DNA from: an uncultured Bacillota bacterium
GTDB taxonomy: Bacteria > Bacillota > Clostridia > Christensenellales > QAND01
Direction of reading: 5' to 3'
Length of the DNA stretch: 64,000 nt
Assembly: GCA_905208455.1 (NCBI GenBank)
Contig: CAJLPK010000001.1
Span: forward strand, 1-64,000
Made by a program: the position numbers and the translations under genes. Within the stretch, counting starts at the first letter, position 1. Each line of letters begins with the position of its first letter. A model generated the notes under the pieces. It did no database searches. It was not told where the DNA came from and saw only the letters and a program-made list of their open reading frames with translations. Shown here one piece after another: positions 33,761 to 41,480 of this stretch.

Positions 33761-34086
33761 TTCGGCATATTGAGGCGTGGAAGTTTAAGGAATATATAGA
33801 CGGTACCAGCGCTATGGAAAACGCGATGGAGCTGAAAAGGCAGCTGGAGTCATTAAGGCGGTATAAGGTGCCGGGGCTGGTATCTATGAATGTGCAGCTG
33901 AATTGCCAAAGAGACGAGATGGAAGAAGCGGCGGAGTCTGCAATTTATGATATTGTCATGGACAGCGTGTTTTCCGATGGGCAGGCGCTGGAAGCATACA
34001 AGGAAGACCCGGCGCATAAAAAGATTGCAGAGTTTTGCGAATCGGTGCGGCTTTCCCGCGCAGCCGTGGATTTGATTGTGGATTAA
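33757..34086 (+). CDS. Dabb (stress-responsive A/B barrel) family protein
   Basis: 109 residues. MIRHIEAWKFKEY, then VSMNVQLNCQRDE and a helix around DGQALEAYKEDPAHKKIAEF form the Dabb pattern, in which the segment ending in Y-x-x-x-PxH-x is the usual signature. It is encoded directly after a related small protein, with a four-base overlap. The pair could form a heterodimeric barrel. The catalytic role is unknown. Confidence 0.72.
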   Translation: MIRHIEAWKFKEYIDGTSAMENAMELKRQLESLRRYKVPGLVSMNVQLNCQRDEMEEAAESAIYDIVMDSVFSDGQALEAYKEDPAHKKIAEFCESVRLSRAAVDLIVD

Positions 34087-34121
34087 AGACGGGAGAATCT
34101 TTCACAGGGAGGCAGCTTCAT

Positions 34122-34634
34122 TTGCAACCCAATATACAAAAACAATCCTTAGGGCGGGACTTTTTGATTTGCTTCGGCGTAAGCGCGGTGGGGTATATCC
34201 TGCTGCGTTTGCCCGTAGGGATCAATGAAATCAGTGTTTCCTTTGGCGTCTGCGCCCTATATTTGGCGGCGTATCTGCTGCCTTGGCCGACGGCTCTTTT
34301 ATGTACGGTGTTGCCGGCCGTAGCAGCAGACGCAATCTGGGGCAGTTTTCAACTCATTCCGATGACCTTGGTGGTCACCGCTGCATGCCAACTGTCGCTG
34401 TGCTGGATGTTCAATCGGTATGTACAAAACAACCTAGGAAGGTTTTTGCTGGCGGCAGGCGTAGGCGGGGTATTTTTCATGGTAGGCACCTTTTTCTATT
34501 TTGCCGTAGCCTATGGCATGCTGGAAGCGCTGCTTTCCATGATCCCCTATTTAGTACAGTGGATCTTTGCATCAGTGCTGGGATATTGGGCCATTGCGCT
34601 GTACCGCTCCAAATTGCTGCCAAAGCTGAAATAA
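34122..34634 (+). CDS. ECF-type transporter substrate-binding (S) component-like protein
   Basis: 170 residues, five to six hydrophobic segments. TTG 34122 has AGGGAGG eight bases upstream; longer frames upstream are not membrane-like. Features such as YILLRLPVGINEISVSFGVCALYLAAYLLPWP and the compact size suit S components that bind vitamins for a shared ECF energising module. No A or T component is encoded in the window. The substrate cannot be told. Confidence 0.6.
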   Translation: MQPNIQKQSLGRDFLICFGVSAVGYILLRLPVGINEISVSFGVCALYLAAYLLPWPTALLCTVLPAVAADAIWGSFQLIPMTLVVTAACQLSLCWMFNRYVQNNLGRFLLAAGVGGVFFMVGTFFYFAVAYGMLEALLSMIPYLVQWIFASVLGYWAIALYRSKLLPKLK

Positions 34635-34646
34635 GGAGAATAAGGC

Positions 34647-35372
34647 ATGAGATATCGCTGTTTGGGAAGATATGGGCCATACCCCGCTGCGGGCGGGGCT
34701 TCCAGCGGGCACCTGCTTTATCAAGGAGGAAAGGCGCTGGTGCTGGATATGGGATGCGGCACGCTGCCGCGCCTTCTGTTATCATCGGAGAAAACCGAGA
34801 TTTGCGGCGTTGTGCTGACGCACCTTCATCCTGACCATTACAGCGATTTGCTCGTGTATGCGCAATATCTGGCAAAATGCGCGGGACGGCCGATGCCGTT
34901 GTTTATGCCGCGTGCTCCGGAGCGTGTTAGCAGTTTATTGGCGGACATGGGTGTATTTGAGGTGCACTTTACGGATGCGCAGGCAGAGGCGCAGTGCGGT
35001 CCGTTTCGGCTGCGGTTTGCGCCAACGGTGCATCCATTGCCGGGATACGCTGTACGCGTGGATGGAGATTCGTCGCTGGCCTACACGGGAGACAGCCTTG
35101 TTACGCATGCGCTGACGGCTTGGGCCGATCAGGCAGACGTATTGCTTTGTGATGCTCCCTTTACCAAGCGCACAGTGCCCAGCCCTTCTCCGCATATGAC
35201 GGCGGAACAGGCGGCGGAACTGGCAAAAGCTGCGCATGTGGGGGCTTTGTGGCTTTCGCATCTTGTGCCGGGTAGTGATGAGCAAGCAGTGCTGCGCGCA
35301 GCCCGCGGGATATTTCAGCAAAGCTGCTTGGTGGAGGAAATGGCGGATAGAATCGTTCAAGGCTCGGCCTAA
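34647..35372 (+). CDS. MBL-fold metallo-hydrolase (RNase Z-like)
   Basis: 241 residues. Motif 1 GASSGHLLY and the metal-binding THLHPDHYSDL (H-x-H-x-D-H) are followed by PTVHPLPGYAVRV, AYTGDS and WLSHLVPG, which supply the remaining His and Asp ligands. The order fits the ElaC/RNase Z branch, which includes tRNA 3' processing enzymes and phosphodiesterases. It lacks the long exosite arm of true RNase Z, so phosphodiesterase activity is as likely. It lies 12 bases after the ECF gene and 12 before comEC. Confidence 0.85.
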   Translation: MRYRCLGRYGPYPAAGGASSGHLLYQGGKALVLDMGCGTLPRLLLSSEKTEICGVVLTHLHPDHYSDLLVYAQYLAKCAGRPMPLFMPRAPERVSSLLADMGVFEVHFTDAQAEAQCGPFRLRFAPTVHPLPGYAVRVDGDSSLAYTGDSLVTHALTAWADQADVLLCDAPFTKRTVPSPSPHMTAEQAAELAKAAHVGALWLSHLVPGSDEQAVLRAARGIFQQSCLVEEMADRIVQGSA

Positions 35373-35384
35373 GGGGGAAACAAG

Positions 35385-36911
35385 ATGGAGGAAAGAGCAG
35401 GACGCGGGCTAACGGGCTACCGTTTATGGAATGTGCGGCCGCTTTGTCTTGCTGTCTTGGGCCTATCTATCGGCATTGCGCTGTGTTTTTATGTACGCCC
35501 TAATGCTGGGCTTTGTGTGGCCGTTTGTTTGGGTTTCGGTGTATGTATGCTGTGGCTCGCCCGTACCGGGCGCCGCGGCTTTTTTGTTATGCTGGTATTG
35601 ATGATGATTGGCATCGGATGGGGCCGGGCCTCCTTTTCCCTGCAGCGGATCACGGCTTGGCCGGAAGAAGGCAGGATTCAAGGGGATATCCATGAGATCC
35701 AAGAACAAGAAGGCGTGTATACGATCCTGCTGGACGATGTTGTTTTGAACGGCGTACAGACAAAAGAACAGCTCCGGGTCCGTACAAAGTCAGATACCAT
35801 GCAGTATGCCAGGCCCGGTGATGTGTTTGAAGGGTACGCCTTTTCCATTTGGGCGCCGGAGATGGATTCCGTATGGGACAGGGCCCAGCGTTATGCCAAC
35901 CATTGGGACAAGCTGGCATGGGTGGGGGAAACAGAGGTAAAAATCACGCAAACGGAATTTCGTTTGCGCTTTGTGCCGGCCAGAATACGCGACATGGTGG
36001 CGGATCGTATAGATACGCTGTTTGGACGGGCAGCGCCTACTGTAAAAGGCATGGTGCTGGGAGATAAAACGGATCTAAGCGATGAACAGAAAACAGGATA
36101 CGAAAGGGCGGGGATTTCGCACATCTTAGCGGTATCCGGCCTGCATGTAGGCTTTCTGGGCGTCATGGTTTCCAATTTGCTGCGGAGGAGCAGGCTGGGC
36201 AGAAGGACGCAGACAGCTTCCTTGCTGTGCTTCGTTTGGGGCTACTGTGCTGTGGTAGGCTTTCCAGCATCAGCAGTGCGCGCCACTGTGATGGTAAGCG
36301 TCCGCCAATGCAACCTGGCATGCGGCAGGCGTACGGATTTATTGGAGAATCTGTGCCTTGCGGCCTTGCTTATTTTGCTATGGAACCCGTTGCAGCTGCT
36401 GATGCCGGGATTTCAGCTTTCTTTTGCAGCAGTGTGGGGCATTGCAACCGTTTCGGCTGCGCTGGCCCGTTGGAAGCCGGGCATGGGGTGGCTGGGACGG
36501 AGTTTATCCACCTCCTTAGGCGCACAGCTGGGGATCTGGCCCATTTCCCTGTATTTCTTTGAGGGCATTTCTGTGGTTTCCTTTTTGGCCAACCTGTTCG
36601 TTATACCGCTGGCCAGCCTCATAACATCCAGCGCTTTTGCCATCTTGCTTTGCTCGCTGGGGCTGCCGGGGTTGGCGGCCGGGCTCTCCAAGGCTGCCGC
36701 CGGCCTAGTATTGCTGATGAACTACGGAGCGGCGTGGACGGCGCGTATCCCCGGCGCATTGCTCACGATGCCAGCCTGGCCTGTATCGGCCACGCTGCTG
36801 TTTTTGGCAAGCCTGTTCTTTCTATCGCCTTATTGTTTGTGGAAGACAAAAGATCGGTGGACGGTCGCAGGATTGTGCTGGCTGGTTGCGCTGCTGCTCG
36901 CCTTGGTCTAA
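35385..36911 (+). CDS. comEC: ComEC/Rec2-family DNA uptake protein, short form
   Basis: 508 residues. The N-terminal membrane segments and OB-like domain (DUF4131, about 20-180) are followed by the Competence domain (about 210-480), with GMVLGDKTDL and ISHILAVSGLHVGFLG. Typical ComEC proteins have another 200-250 residues with a beta-lactamase-like nuclease domain; that part is absent here and the stop is followed by holA. ComEC forms the channel for single-stranded DNA. The comEC-holA order is common in Firmicutes. ATG has a GGGGGAAA site. Confidence 0.87.
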   Translation: MEERAGRGLTGYRLWNVRPLCLAVLGLSIGIALCFYVRPNAGLCVAVCLGFGVCMLWLARTGRRGFFVMLVLMMIGIGWGRASFSLQRITAWPEEGRIQGDIHEIQEQEGVYTILLDDVVLNGVQTKEQLRVRTKSDTMQYARPGDVFEGYAFSIWAPEMDSVWDRAQRYANHWDKLAWVGETEVKITQTEFRLRFVPARIRDMVADRIDTLFGRAAPTVKGMVLGDKTDLSDEQKTGYERAGISHILAVSGLHVGFLGVMVSNLLRRSRLGRRTQTASLLCFVWGYCAVVGFPASAVRATVMVSVRQCNLACGRRTDLLENLCLAALLILLWNPLQLLMPGFQLSFAAVWGIATVSAALARWKPGMGWLGRSLSTSLGAQLGIWPISLYFFEGISVVSFLANLFVIPLASLITSSAFAILLCSLGLPGLAAGLSKAAAGLVLLMNYGAAWTARIPGALLTMPAWPVSATLLFLASLFFLSPYCLWKTKDRWTVAGLCWLVALLLALV

Positions 36912-36935
36912 AATGAAAAGAACGGAGGGAAGGCA

Positions 36936-37949
36936 TTGGAATATAGACAGCTGAAAAAACAAATACAGCAAAAGCAATTTTTATCCTGTTACGTTCTGTT
37001 TGGCGTGGAGCAGTTTGTCAAAATGCGTACGCTGGAAAAGCTGTGCCAGGCTGCGCTGGAGGAAGGGGACCCAGGCTGGAACCAGACGGTGTTGGATGAA
37101 AAGGCATCGGCAGAGGATATTTTTGCCGCCTGCCAGACCCTGCCCATGTTTGCGCCGCATCGGGTCGTCATCGTAAAGGAATGTCCTTTACTAAAGCAGG
37201 GCGGCGGTACAGCCGGGGAGGAAACCATGCTTTCCTTAATTGAAACGCTGCCCCCGGAAACGATTCTTGTATTCGTGCTGGAGGGCAAGCCGGACGGCCG
37301 GAGAAAGCTGACGGCTGCGATGAAGAAAAGAGATGCCATGGTGGAGTTTGCCACGATGACAGAGCATGAGATTTTTGCCTGGCTCAAGGCCTATGCAGCG
37401 CAGCGGGGCAAGGCGGTAGAGCCGCAGGCGCTGGAAACGCTGCTCCAGCGGGTAGGCACGGACATGCAGACGATTGCAACGGAGATGGAAAAAATCTGCT
37501 GTTATGCAGAGCAAAGCGACCAGATTACTAGAAAAGATGTATTGGCCGTTAGCAGCCAGACGCTGGAGGCCAATGCGTTTGAGGTTGTGGACCTGCTCGC
37601 GGCGGGCAGGCGCCAGCAGGCGGCAGAGCAAATTGATTTATTGCTGAGAGAAGGGCATTCCATCCAAATGTTTATGGGTGCAGTAGCGTACCGGCTTCGC
37701 CAGCTTTTGGCTGCCCGCCAGGGCTGGGAGGAAGGCAAAAGCGTGCAGGCCGCCGCTGCAAAGGTGCAAGGCCCGCGCTTTGCGGCCCAGCGCACGGCAA
37801 AGCAGGCAAAGGCAATGCGTACAGAGCATTTAAGGCAAGGCTTGGCGGCATTGACGGAGGCGGACTATGCCATTAAGAGCGGACAAATGAAAGATGACCG
37901 GGCCGCGCTGGAAACAGCGCTTTGGCAGGCGTTTCCCACAAAAAAATAA
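36936..37949 (+). CDS. holA: DNA polymerase III subunit delta
   Basis: 337 residues from TTG 36936, after GGAGGG. The start CYVLFGVEQF resembles the family's YLLYGEE/FLGxE-type opening that begins the AAA+-like domain. The C-terminal collar has FEVVDLLAAGRRQQA and MFMGAVAYRLRQLL. Delta opens the beta sliding clamp during loading. The gene lies at the end of a plus-strand run, and a bidirectional terminator separates it from convergent rpsT; comEC-holA-rpsT is a conserved Firmicute block. Confidence 0.92.
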   Translation: MEYRQLKKQIQQKQFLSCYVLFGVEQFVKMRTLEKLCQAALEEGDPGWNQTVLDEKASAEDIFAACQTLPMFAPHRVVIVKECPLLKQGGGTAGEETMLSLIETLPPETILVFVLEGKPDGRRKLTAAMKKRDAMVEFATMTEHEIFAWLKAYAAQRGKAVEPQALETLLQRVGTDMQTIATEMEKICCYAEQSDQITRKDVLAVSSQTLEANAFEVVDLLAAGRRQQAAEQIDLLLREGHSIQMFMGAVAYRLRQLLAARQGWEEGKSVQAAAAKVQGPRFAAQRTAKQAKAMRTEHLRQGLAALTEADYAIKSGQMKDDRAALETALWQAFPTKK

Positions 37950-37951
37950 AA

Positions 37952-37982
37952 AAAGAACCGATGATTGATCATCGGTTTTTTT
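37952..37982. terminator. Bidirectional terminator between holA and rpsT
   Basis: A perfect 10-bp repeat AACCGATGAT / ATCATCGGTT, with an A run on one side and a T run on the other. Confidence 0.95.
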
Positions 37983-37994
37983 ATTGTTATGCAT

Positions 37995-38258
37995 TTAAGC
38001 ATTCTGCTTTGCCATCACCGCGGCCAGCTGGGCCTTTTTACGGTTGGAGGCATTTTTATGGATCACACCCTTGGAGGCTGCTTTGTCCACCATGCTTACC
38101 GTTTCACGGTACACGGCCTGCAAATCAGAATCCCCTGCGGCAACAGCAGCATCAAATTTCTTCAAAGAAGTCTTCAAACGAGATTTGATCATGCGATTGC
38201 GGCCGGCTCGTCTTTCTTCAACTTTCACACGCTTCATCGCCGATTTAATGTTAGGCAT
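37995..38258 (-). CDS. rpsT: 30S ribosomal protein S20
   Basis: 87 residues, Lys/Arg/Ala-rich, starting PNIKSAMKRVKVEERR and ending in an alanine-rich helix (NRKKAQLAAVMAKQNA), typical of S20. It binds the 5' domain of 16S rRNA. GGGGAGGTG lies before the ATG. It is convergent with holA and divergent from gpr, as in many Clostridia. Confidence 0.96.
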   Translation of the reverse strand: MPNIKSAMKRVKVEERRAGRNRMIKSRLKTSLKKFDAAVAAGDSDLQAVYRETVSMVDKAASKGVIHKNASNRKKAQLAAVMAKQNA

Positions 38259-38397
38259 ATTCCTTCACCTCCCCGGGGGATAAACTTGACTTTGAGTATT
38301 GTACCATGGGATGGGCCGCTTTGCAAGCAAAAAAACCAGCAAAACTGCATACTTCCTTTGTTTTGGCAGAGGATAGAAAGAAAAGGAGGCAAGGATT

Positions 38398-39240
38398 TTG
38401 CAGAGATATTCGGATTTGGTACTGGAAAGCTGTATGGCGGCAGGGACGCTGCCGGGCGGCGTCGTGGTAGAGGAGCAGACGGAAGAGGAAGTGGAAATTT
38501 CTATTGTACGCATCACGGATGAGGAAGGGGAAAAAGCGGTGGGAAAGCCCAAAGGCACGTATGTCACCCTGACGGCGCCGCATATGGCAGGCAGCGACCC
38601 GGAGATCGATAGGCGGTGCGCCAAGGCGCTGGCAAAGCAGATACGTGCTATGATGCCGAAAAGGAATAAACAATGCCCTGTTTTGCTGGTGGGGCTGGGC
38701 AACCGATCCATGACGCCGGACAGCCTGGGCCCGCGGACGCTGGATCATGTGATGGTGACAAGGCACCTGTTTTCCTTATGGCCGGAGGATCTGCAAAAGG
38801 CAGGCAATGTTTGTGCGGTATCGCCCGGCGTTTTGGGGGAAACCGGCATTGAAAGCGGCGAAGCCGTGCTTGGCATCGTACAGCAGGTAAAGCCGGCCCT
38901 GGTCATTGCGGTGGATACCTTGGCGGCAGGCGACCCGGCCCGGATGGCGACTACGGTACAGCTGGGTGATACCGGCATTGCGCCGGGAGGAGGGGTCGGC
39001 AACCGGCGGTTGGCGCTGGATGAAAGGACGCTGGGTGTGCCGGTGCTGGCCTTGGGCATACCGCTGGTGGTACGCGCAGATACATTGTTTGAAGGAAGGC
39101 CGCAAGGGCTGATCGTAACGCCGAAGGATATTGACGGCCTTGTGAAAGCAAGCGCTGTATTGTTGTCCAGAGCGCTCAACCAGGCGCTGCATCCCAGGCT
39201 GCCCAAGGAGATGAAAGAACTTTTGGCCTCTCAATCATAG
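38398..39240 (+). CDS. gpr: Germination protease GPR
   Basis: 280 residues from TTG 38398, behind AAAGGAGG. The family core is clear: LVGLGNRSMTPDSLGPRTLDHVMVTRH, AVSPGVLGETGIES and AVDTLAAGDPARMATTVQLGDTGIAPGGGVGN. GPR is the aspartate-type protease that cuts small acid-soluble spore proteins after germination. The protein is shorter than Bacillus GPR (about 370 residues), as in many Clostridia, with a short N-terminal propeptide region. It precedes spoIIP, the order seen in Bacillus and Clostridia. Confidence 0.95.
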   Translation: MQRYSDLVLESCMAAGTLPGGVVVEEQTEEEVEISIVRITDEEGEKAVGKPKGTYVTLTAPHMAGSDPEIDRRCAKALAKQIRAMMPKRNKQCPVLLVGLGNRSMTPDSLGPRTLDHVMVTRHLFSLWPEDLQKAGNVCAVSPGVLGETGIESGEAVLGIVQQVKPALVIAVDTLAAGDPARMATTVQLGDTGIAPGGGVGNRRLALDERTLGVPVLALGIPLVVRADTLFEGRPQGLIVTPKDIDGLVKASAVLLSRALNQALHPRLPKEMKELLASQS

Positions 39241-39264
39241 ACAACCATTGATGACGCATACCTT
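39237..39264 (+). promoter_or_regulatory. Candidate sigma-E promoter of spoIIP
   Basis: ATA (39237-39239), 17 bases, then CATACCTT (39257-39264). This resembles the mother-cell sigma-E consensus (ATA, 16-18 bases, CATACA-T). spoIIP is sigma-E dependent in Bacillus. Confidence 0.45.
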
Positions 39265-39286
39265 ATGGGGAAAGGGGTGCGTATAA

Positions 39287-40321
39287 ATGCGGGGCCGGAT
39301 GGTAACTAGAATCAGTCTGAAAAGAAAGAAAAAGCGCCATATACAGGCAGGACGTTTGTGTGCGGGCCTAGTGCTGCTGGCTTTACTGGGGTTTGCTTAT
39401 GCCAAAAATGCTGCCGGGAAGGGGCTGACAGAACGCCTTATGGGCATGGAGATGGCCTTGCTGACAGGGGGAGAAACCATGACGGCGGCATTTGAAGAGG
39501 ATGAGCCGTGGGCGCTGGAGGAGAATGAGGACACAGCGGCCAATGCAGAGCCCGTAGATACGGAAGAGCCTGCGTCTGTGACGGCTGCCAATGCAGAGGT
39601 AGCGCTTGGCACAAAGGTTACAACGCTGATGCCGCCGGAGGGGATCCAGCCACGTATCATTTTATATAGCACGCATTCCAATGAATCCTTCCGAAAGGTG
39701 GAGGGAGACAATTACGAAGAATCCAGCCAATGGCGTACCCTGAACAGTGGTTATAACATTCAGAAAATTGCGCAGAATTTGGCCTACCTTCTGTGCAATG
39801 AATACCATCTTCCTGTTATGTTTGACAGCACGGACCATGAATTGGGAAAATACTATACGACCTCCTATAACCGCTCGCTGGAGACAATGAAAAAGGATAA
39901 GGAAAAATACCCGGTGGACCTGTTTATCGATGTGCATAGGGACGGCACAGGCTCTTCCGGGATCGGCGATGTAGTGACAGTAGATGGAAAGCCCTGCGCA
40001 AAGGTGATGTTTGTCATTGGTACGGGCGAGGGAAAGACCGGCGAAGGATTTAAGGAACGGCCTAAGGATTGGGAAGCAAATAAAAGGCTGGCAGACGCAA
40101 TCATTGCAGAACTGAATACCTATGCGGAAGGACTGGGCAAGACGACAAGAGTAAAAACAGGGCGGTATAATCAGCATATGGCAGAAAACTGTATTTTGAT
40201 TGAAATAGGCCACAACCAGAATACCCTGGAGGAGGTCATGAATACGGTACCGTATATTGCCAAGGCGATGAATACGGTTTTTACCCGTGACCTTGACATC
40301 CAGCCATACTCCGTGCCATGA
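39287..40321 (+). CDS. spoIIP: Stage II sporulation protein P
   Basis: 344 residues. A basic N-terminus and one transmembrane helix (about 24-44) are followed by an acidic linker. The SpoIIP peptidoglycan hydrolase domain comes next, with ILYSTHSNESF, YNRSLETM and LFIDVHRDG, and ends with ENCILIEIGHNQNTLEEV. Known SpoIIP is an amidase and endopeptidase that thins septal peptidoglycan during engulfment, with SpoIID and SpoIIM. Neither partner lies in this window. The His in STHSNE, the Glu in that motif and the His in DVHRDG are likely zinc ligands or catalytic residues. Confidence 0.93.
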   Translation: MRGRMVTRISLKRKKKRHIQAGRLCAGLVLLALLGFAYAKNAAGKGLTERLMGMEMALLTGGETMTAAFEEDEPWALEENEDTAANAEPVDTEEPASVTAANAEVALGTKVTTLMPPEGIQPRIILYSTHSNESFRKVEGDNYEESSQWRTLNSGYNIQKIAQNLAYLLCNEYHLPVMFDSTDHELGKYYTTSYNRSLETMKKDKEKYPVDLFIDVHRDGTGSSGIGDVVTVDGKPCAKVMFVIGTGEGKTGEGFKERPKDWEANKRLADAIIAELNTYAEGLGKTTRVKTGRYNQHMAENCILIEIGHNQNTLEEVMNTVPYIAKAMNTVFTRDLDIQPYSVP

Positions 40322-40358
40322 TAAAAGGCGAAATCAAACGAAGAGCGTGGGGAAAGGG

Positions 40359-41138
40359 ATGGACAAAACAGCACCGGTAGGGGTATTTGATTCCGGCATG
40401 GGCGGCCTGGGAACGCTAAAGGCCCTGAAAAATCAGCTGCCGCATGAAGATTTTGTGTTTTACGGGGACAATGCCAATGCCCCCTATGGCACAAAAGAAA
40501 CGGAGCGTATCCGTGCATTGAGCTTTGCATGTACTGATTTCCTGCTTGCCAAAGGCTGCAAGACCATTGTCATCGCATGCAATACAGCATCCTCCGCAGC
40601 CAAAGAAGAGCTGCGAAGGGCATACGATGTGCCGTTTGTGGCGATGGAGCCGGCCATTGCACCGGCAGGCCGGGCTCGGAAAGACGGATGGGTTTTGGTC
40701 ATGGCGACGCCAGCTACGCTGCGCCAGCCGTTGTTTGTATACAGAGTAAATAAATGCGGGCTGGAGGGGCATGTGCTGCCGGTACCATGCCCAAAGCTGG
40801 TAGAGCTGACAGAACGGGGCGCTTTGTTGGGAGAAGAAACCTATCAGGCCATAGAGGAGGCGTTTTTGCCGCACCGGGATAAACAAGTAGACGCCATCGT
40901 ATTGGGGTGTACGCATTTTATCCATGCCAAACGCCAGATACGCCAATGTGCGGATACGATCTGGCCGGGGGTTCCCTTAATGGATGGGAACCAGGGCACG
41001 GCGGTGCAGCTTGAAAGGATTCTCAATCAATACGATATGCGTAACGAGCAGACGGGGCCAGGAAGAATAGAGCTATGCACATCGGGCGATCCGAAGGTTT
41101 ATCTGCCGTTGTTTGAGATTTTGATGCAGCAGGCATAA
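40359..41138 (+). CDS. murI: Glutamate racemase
   Basis: 259 residues from ATG 40359, following GGGGAAAGGG; the frame is open into spoIIP but the family begins VGVFDSGMGGLGTL. The two catalytic cysteines are visible in ACNTASSA and GCTHF. The enzyme makes D-glutamate for peptidoglycan. The gene follows spoIIP by 37 bases and ends in a terminator. Confidence 0.95.
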   Translation: MDKTAPVGVFDSGMGGLGTLKALKNQLPHEDFVFYGDNANAPYGTKETERIRALSFACTDFLLAKGCKTIVIACNTASSAAKEELRRAYDVPFVAMEPAIAPAGRARKDGWVLVMATPATLRQPLFVYRVNKCGLEGHVLPVPCPKLVELTERGALLGEETYQAIEEAFLPHRDKQVDAIVLGCTHFIHAKRQIRQCADTIWPGVPLMDGNQGTAVQLERILNQYDMRNEQTGPGRIELCTSGDPKVYLPLFEILMQQA

Positions 41139-41148
41139 GCATGATGAG

Positions 41149-41176
41149 AACAGAGCTTTTCGGCTCTGTTTTTTTA
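41149..41176 (+). terminator. Terminator of murI
   Basis: AACAGAGC and GCTCTGTT arms around six bases, then a T run. Confidence 0.95.
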
Positions 41177-41329
41177 TACGGCTCTTGAGGGCGATGCTTG
41201 GGCGCGGCGCTGCAAAAGGAAAAGGGAACAGTCTCTTTTGATTTATCGAACCATAAAAATTAGAAAAAGCACCCGCTGCATATTTTGGAAAGAGAAATGA
41301 AAAAGTGTATGAAATTACGAAAAAAAACT
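41177..41329. other. Intergenic stretch before the EF-G-like gene
   Basis: AT-rich, with no open frame that has a ribosome site. Together with the 120 bases between the promoter at 41330-41360 and the start codon it makes a gap of about 340 bases with no clear structured RNA. Confidence 0.5.
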
Positions 41330-41360
41330 TTGCTAAGTAGAAAAATTCTGCTAGTATAAC
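41330..41360 (+). promoter_or_regulatory. Candidate promoter of the EF-G-like gene
   Basis: TTGCTA, a 19-base spacer and TATAAC. The leader would be about 115 bases. Confidence 0.5.
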
Positions 41361-41480
41361 AATAAAGGAACAAAAATGATTGTTACATACATAAAATATT
41401 TTATATAACCGAATAGAACCTTCAGGTTTGCAGTGTAAGGCACTGTGTTTGGCAATCTTGTATAAAAGGGAGGACTGGAA

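Noticed and set aside
34647..36911. The MBL gene as the detached C-terminal domain of ComEC
   Set aside because: Its motifs (THLHPDHYSDL, WLSHLVPG) fit the RNase Z branch and it lies upstream of comEC, whereas the ComEC domain belongs to another MBL group.
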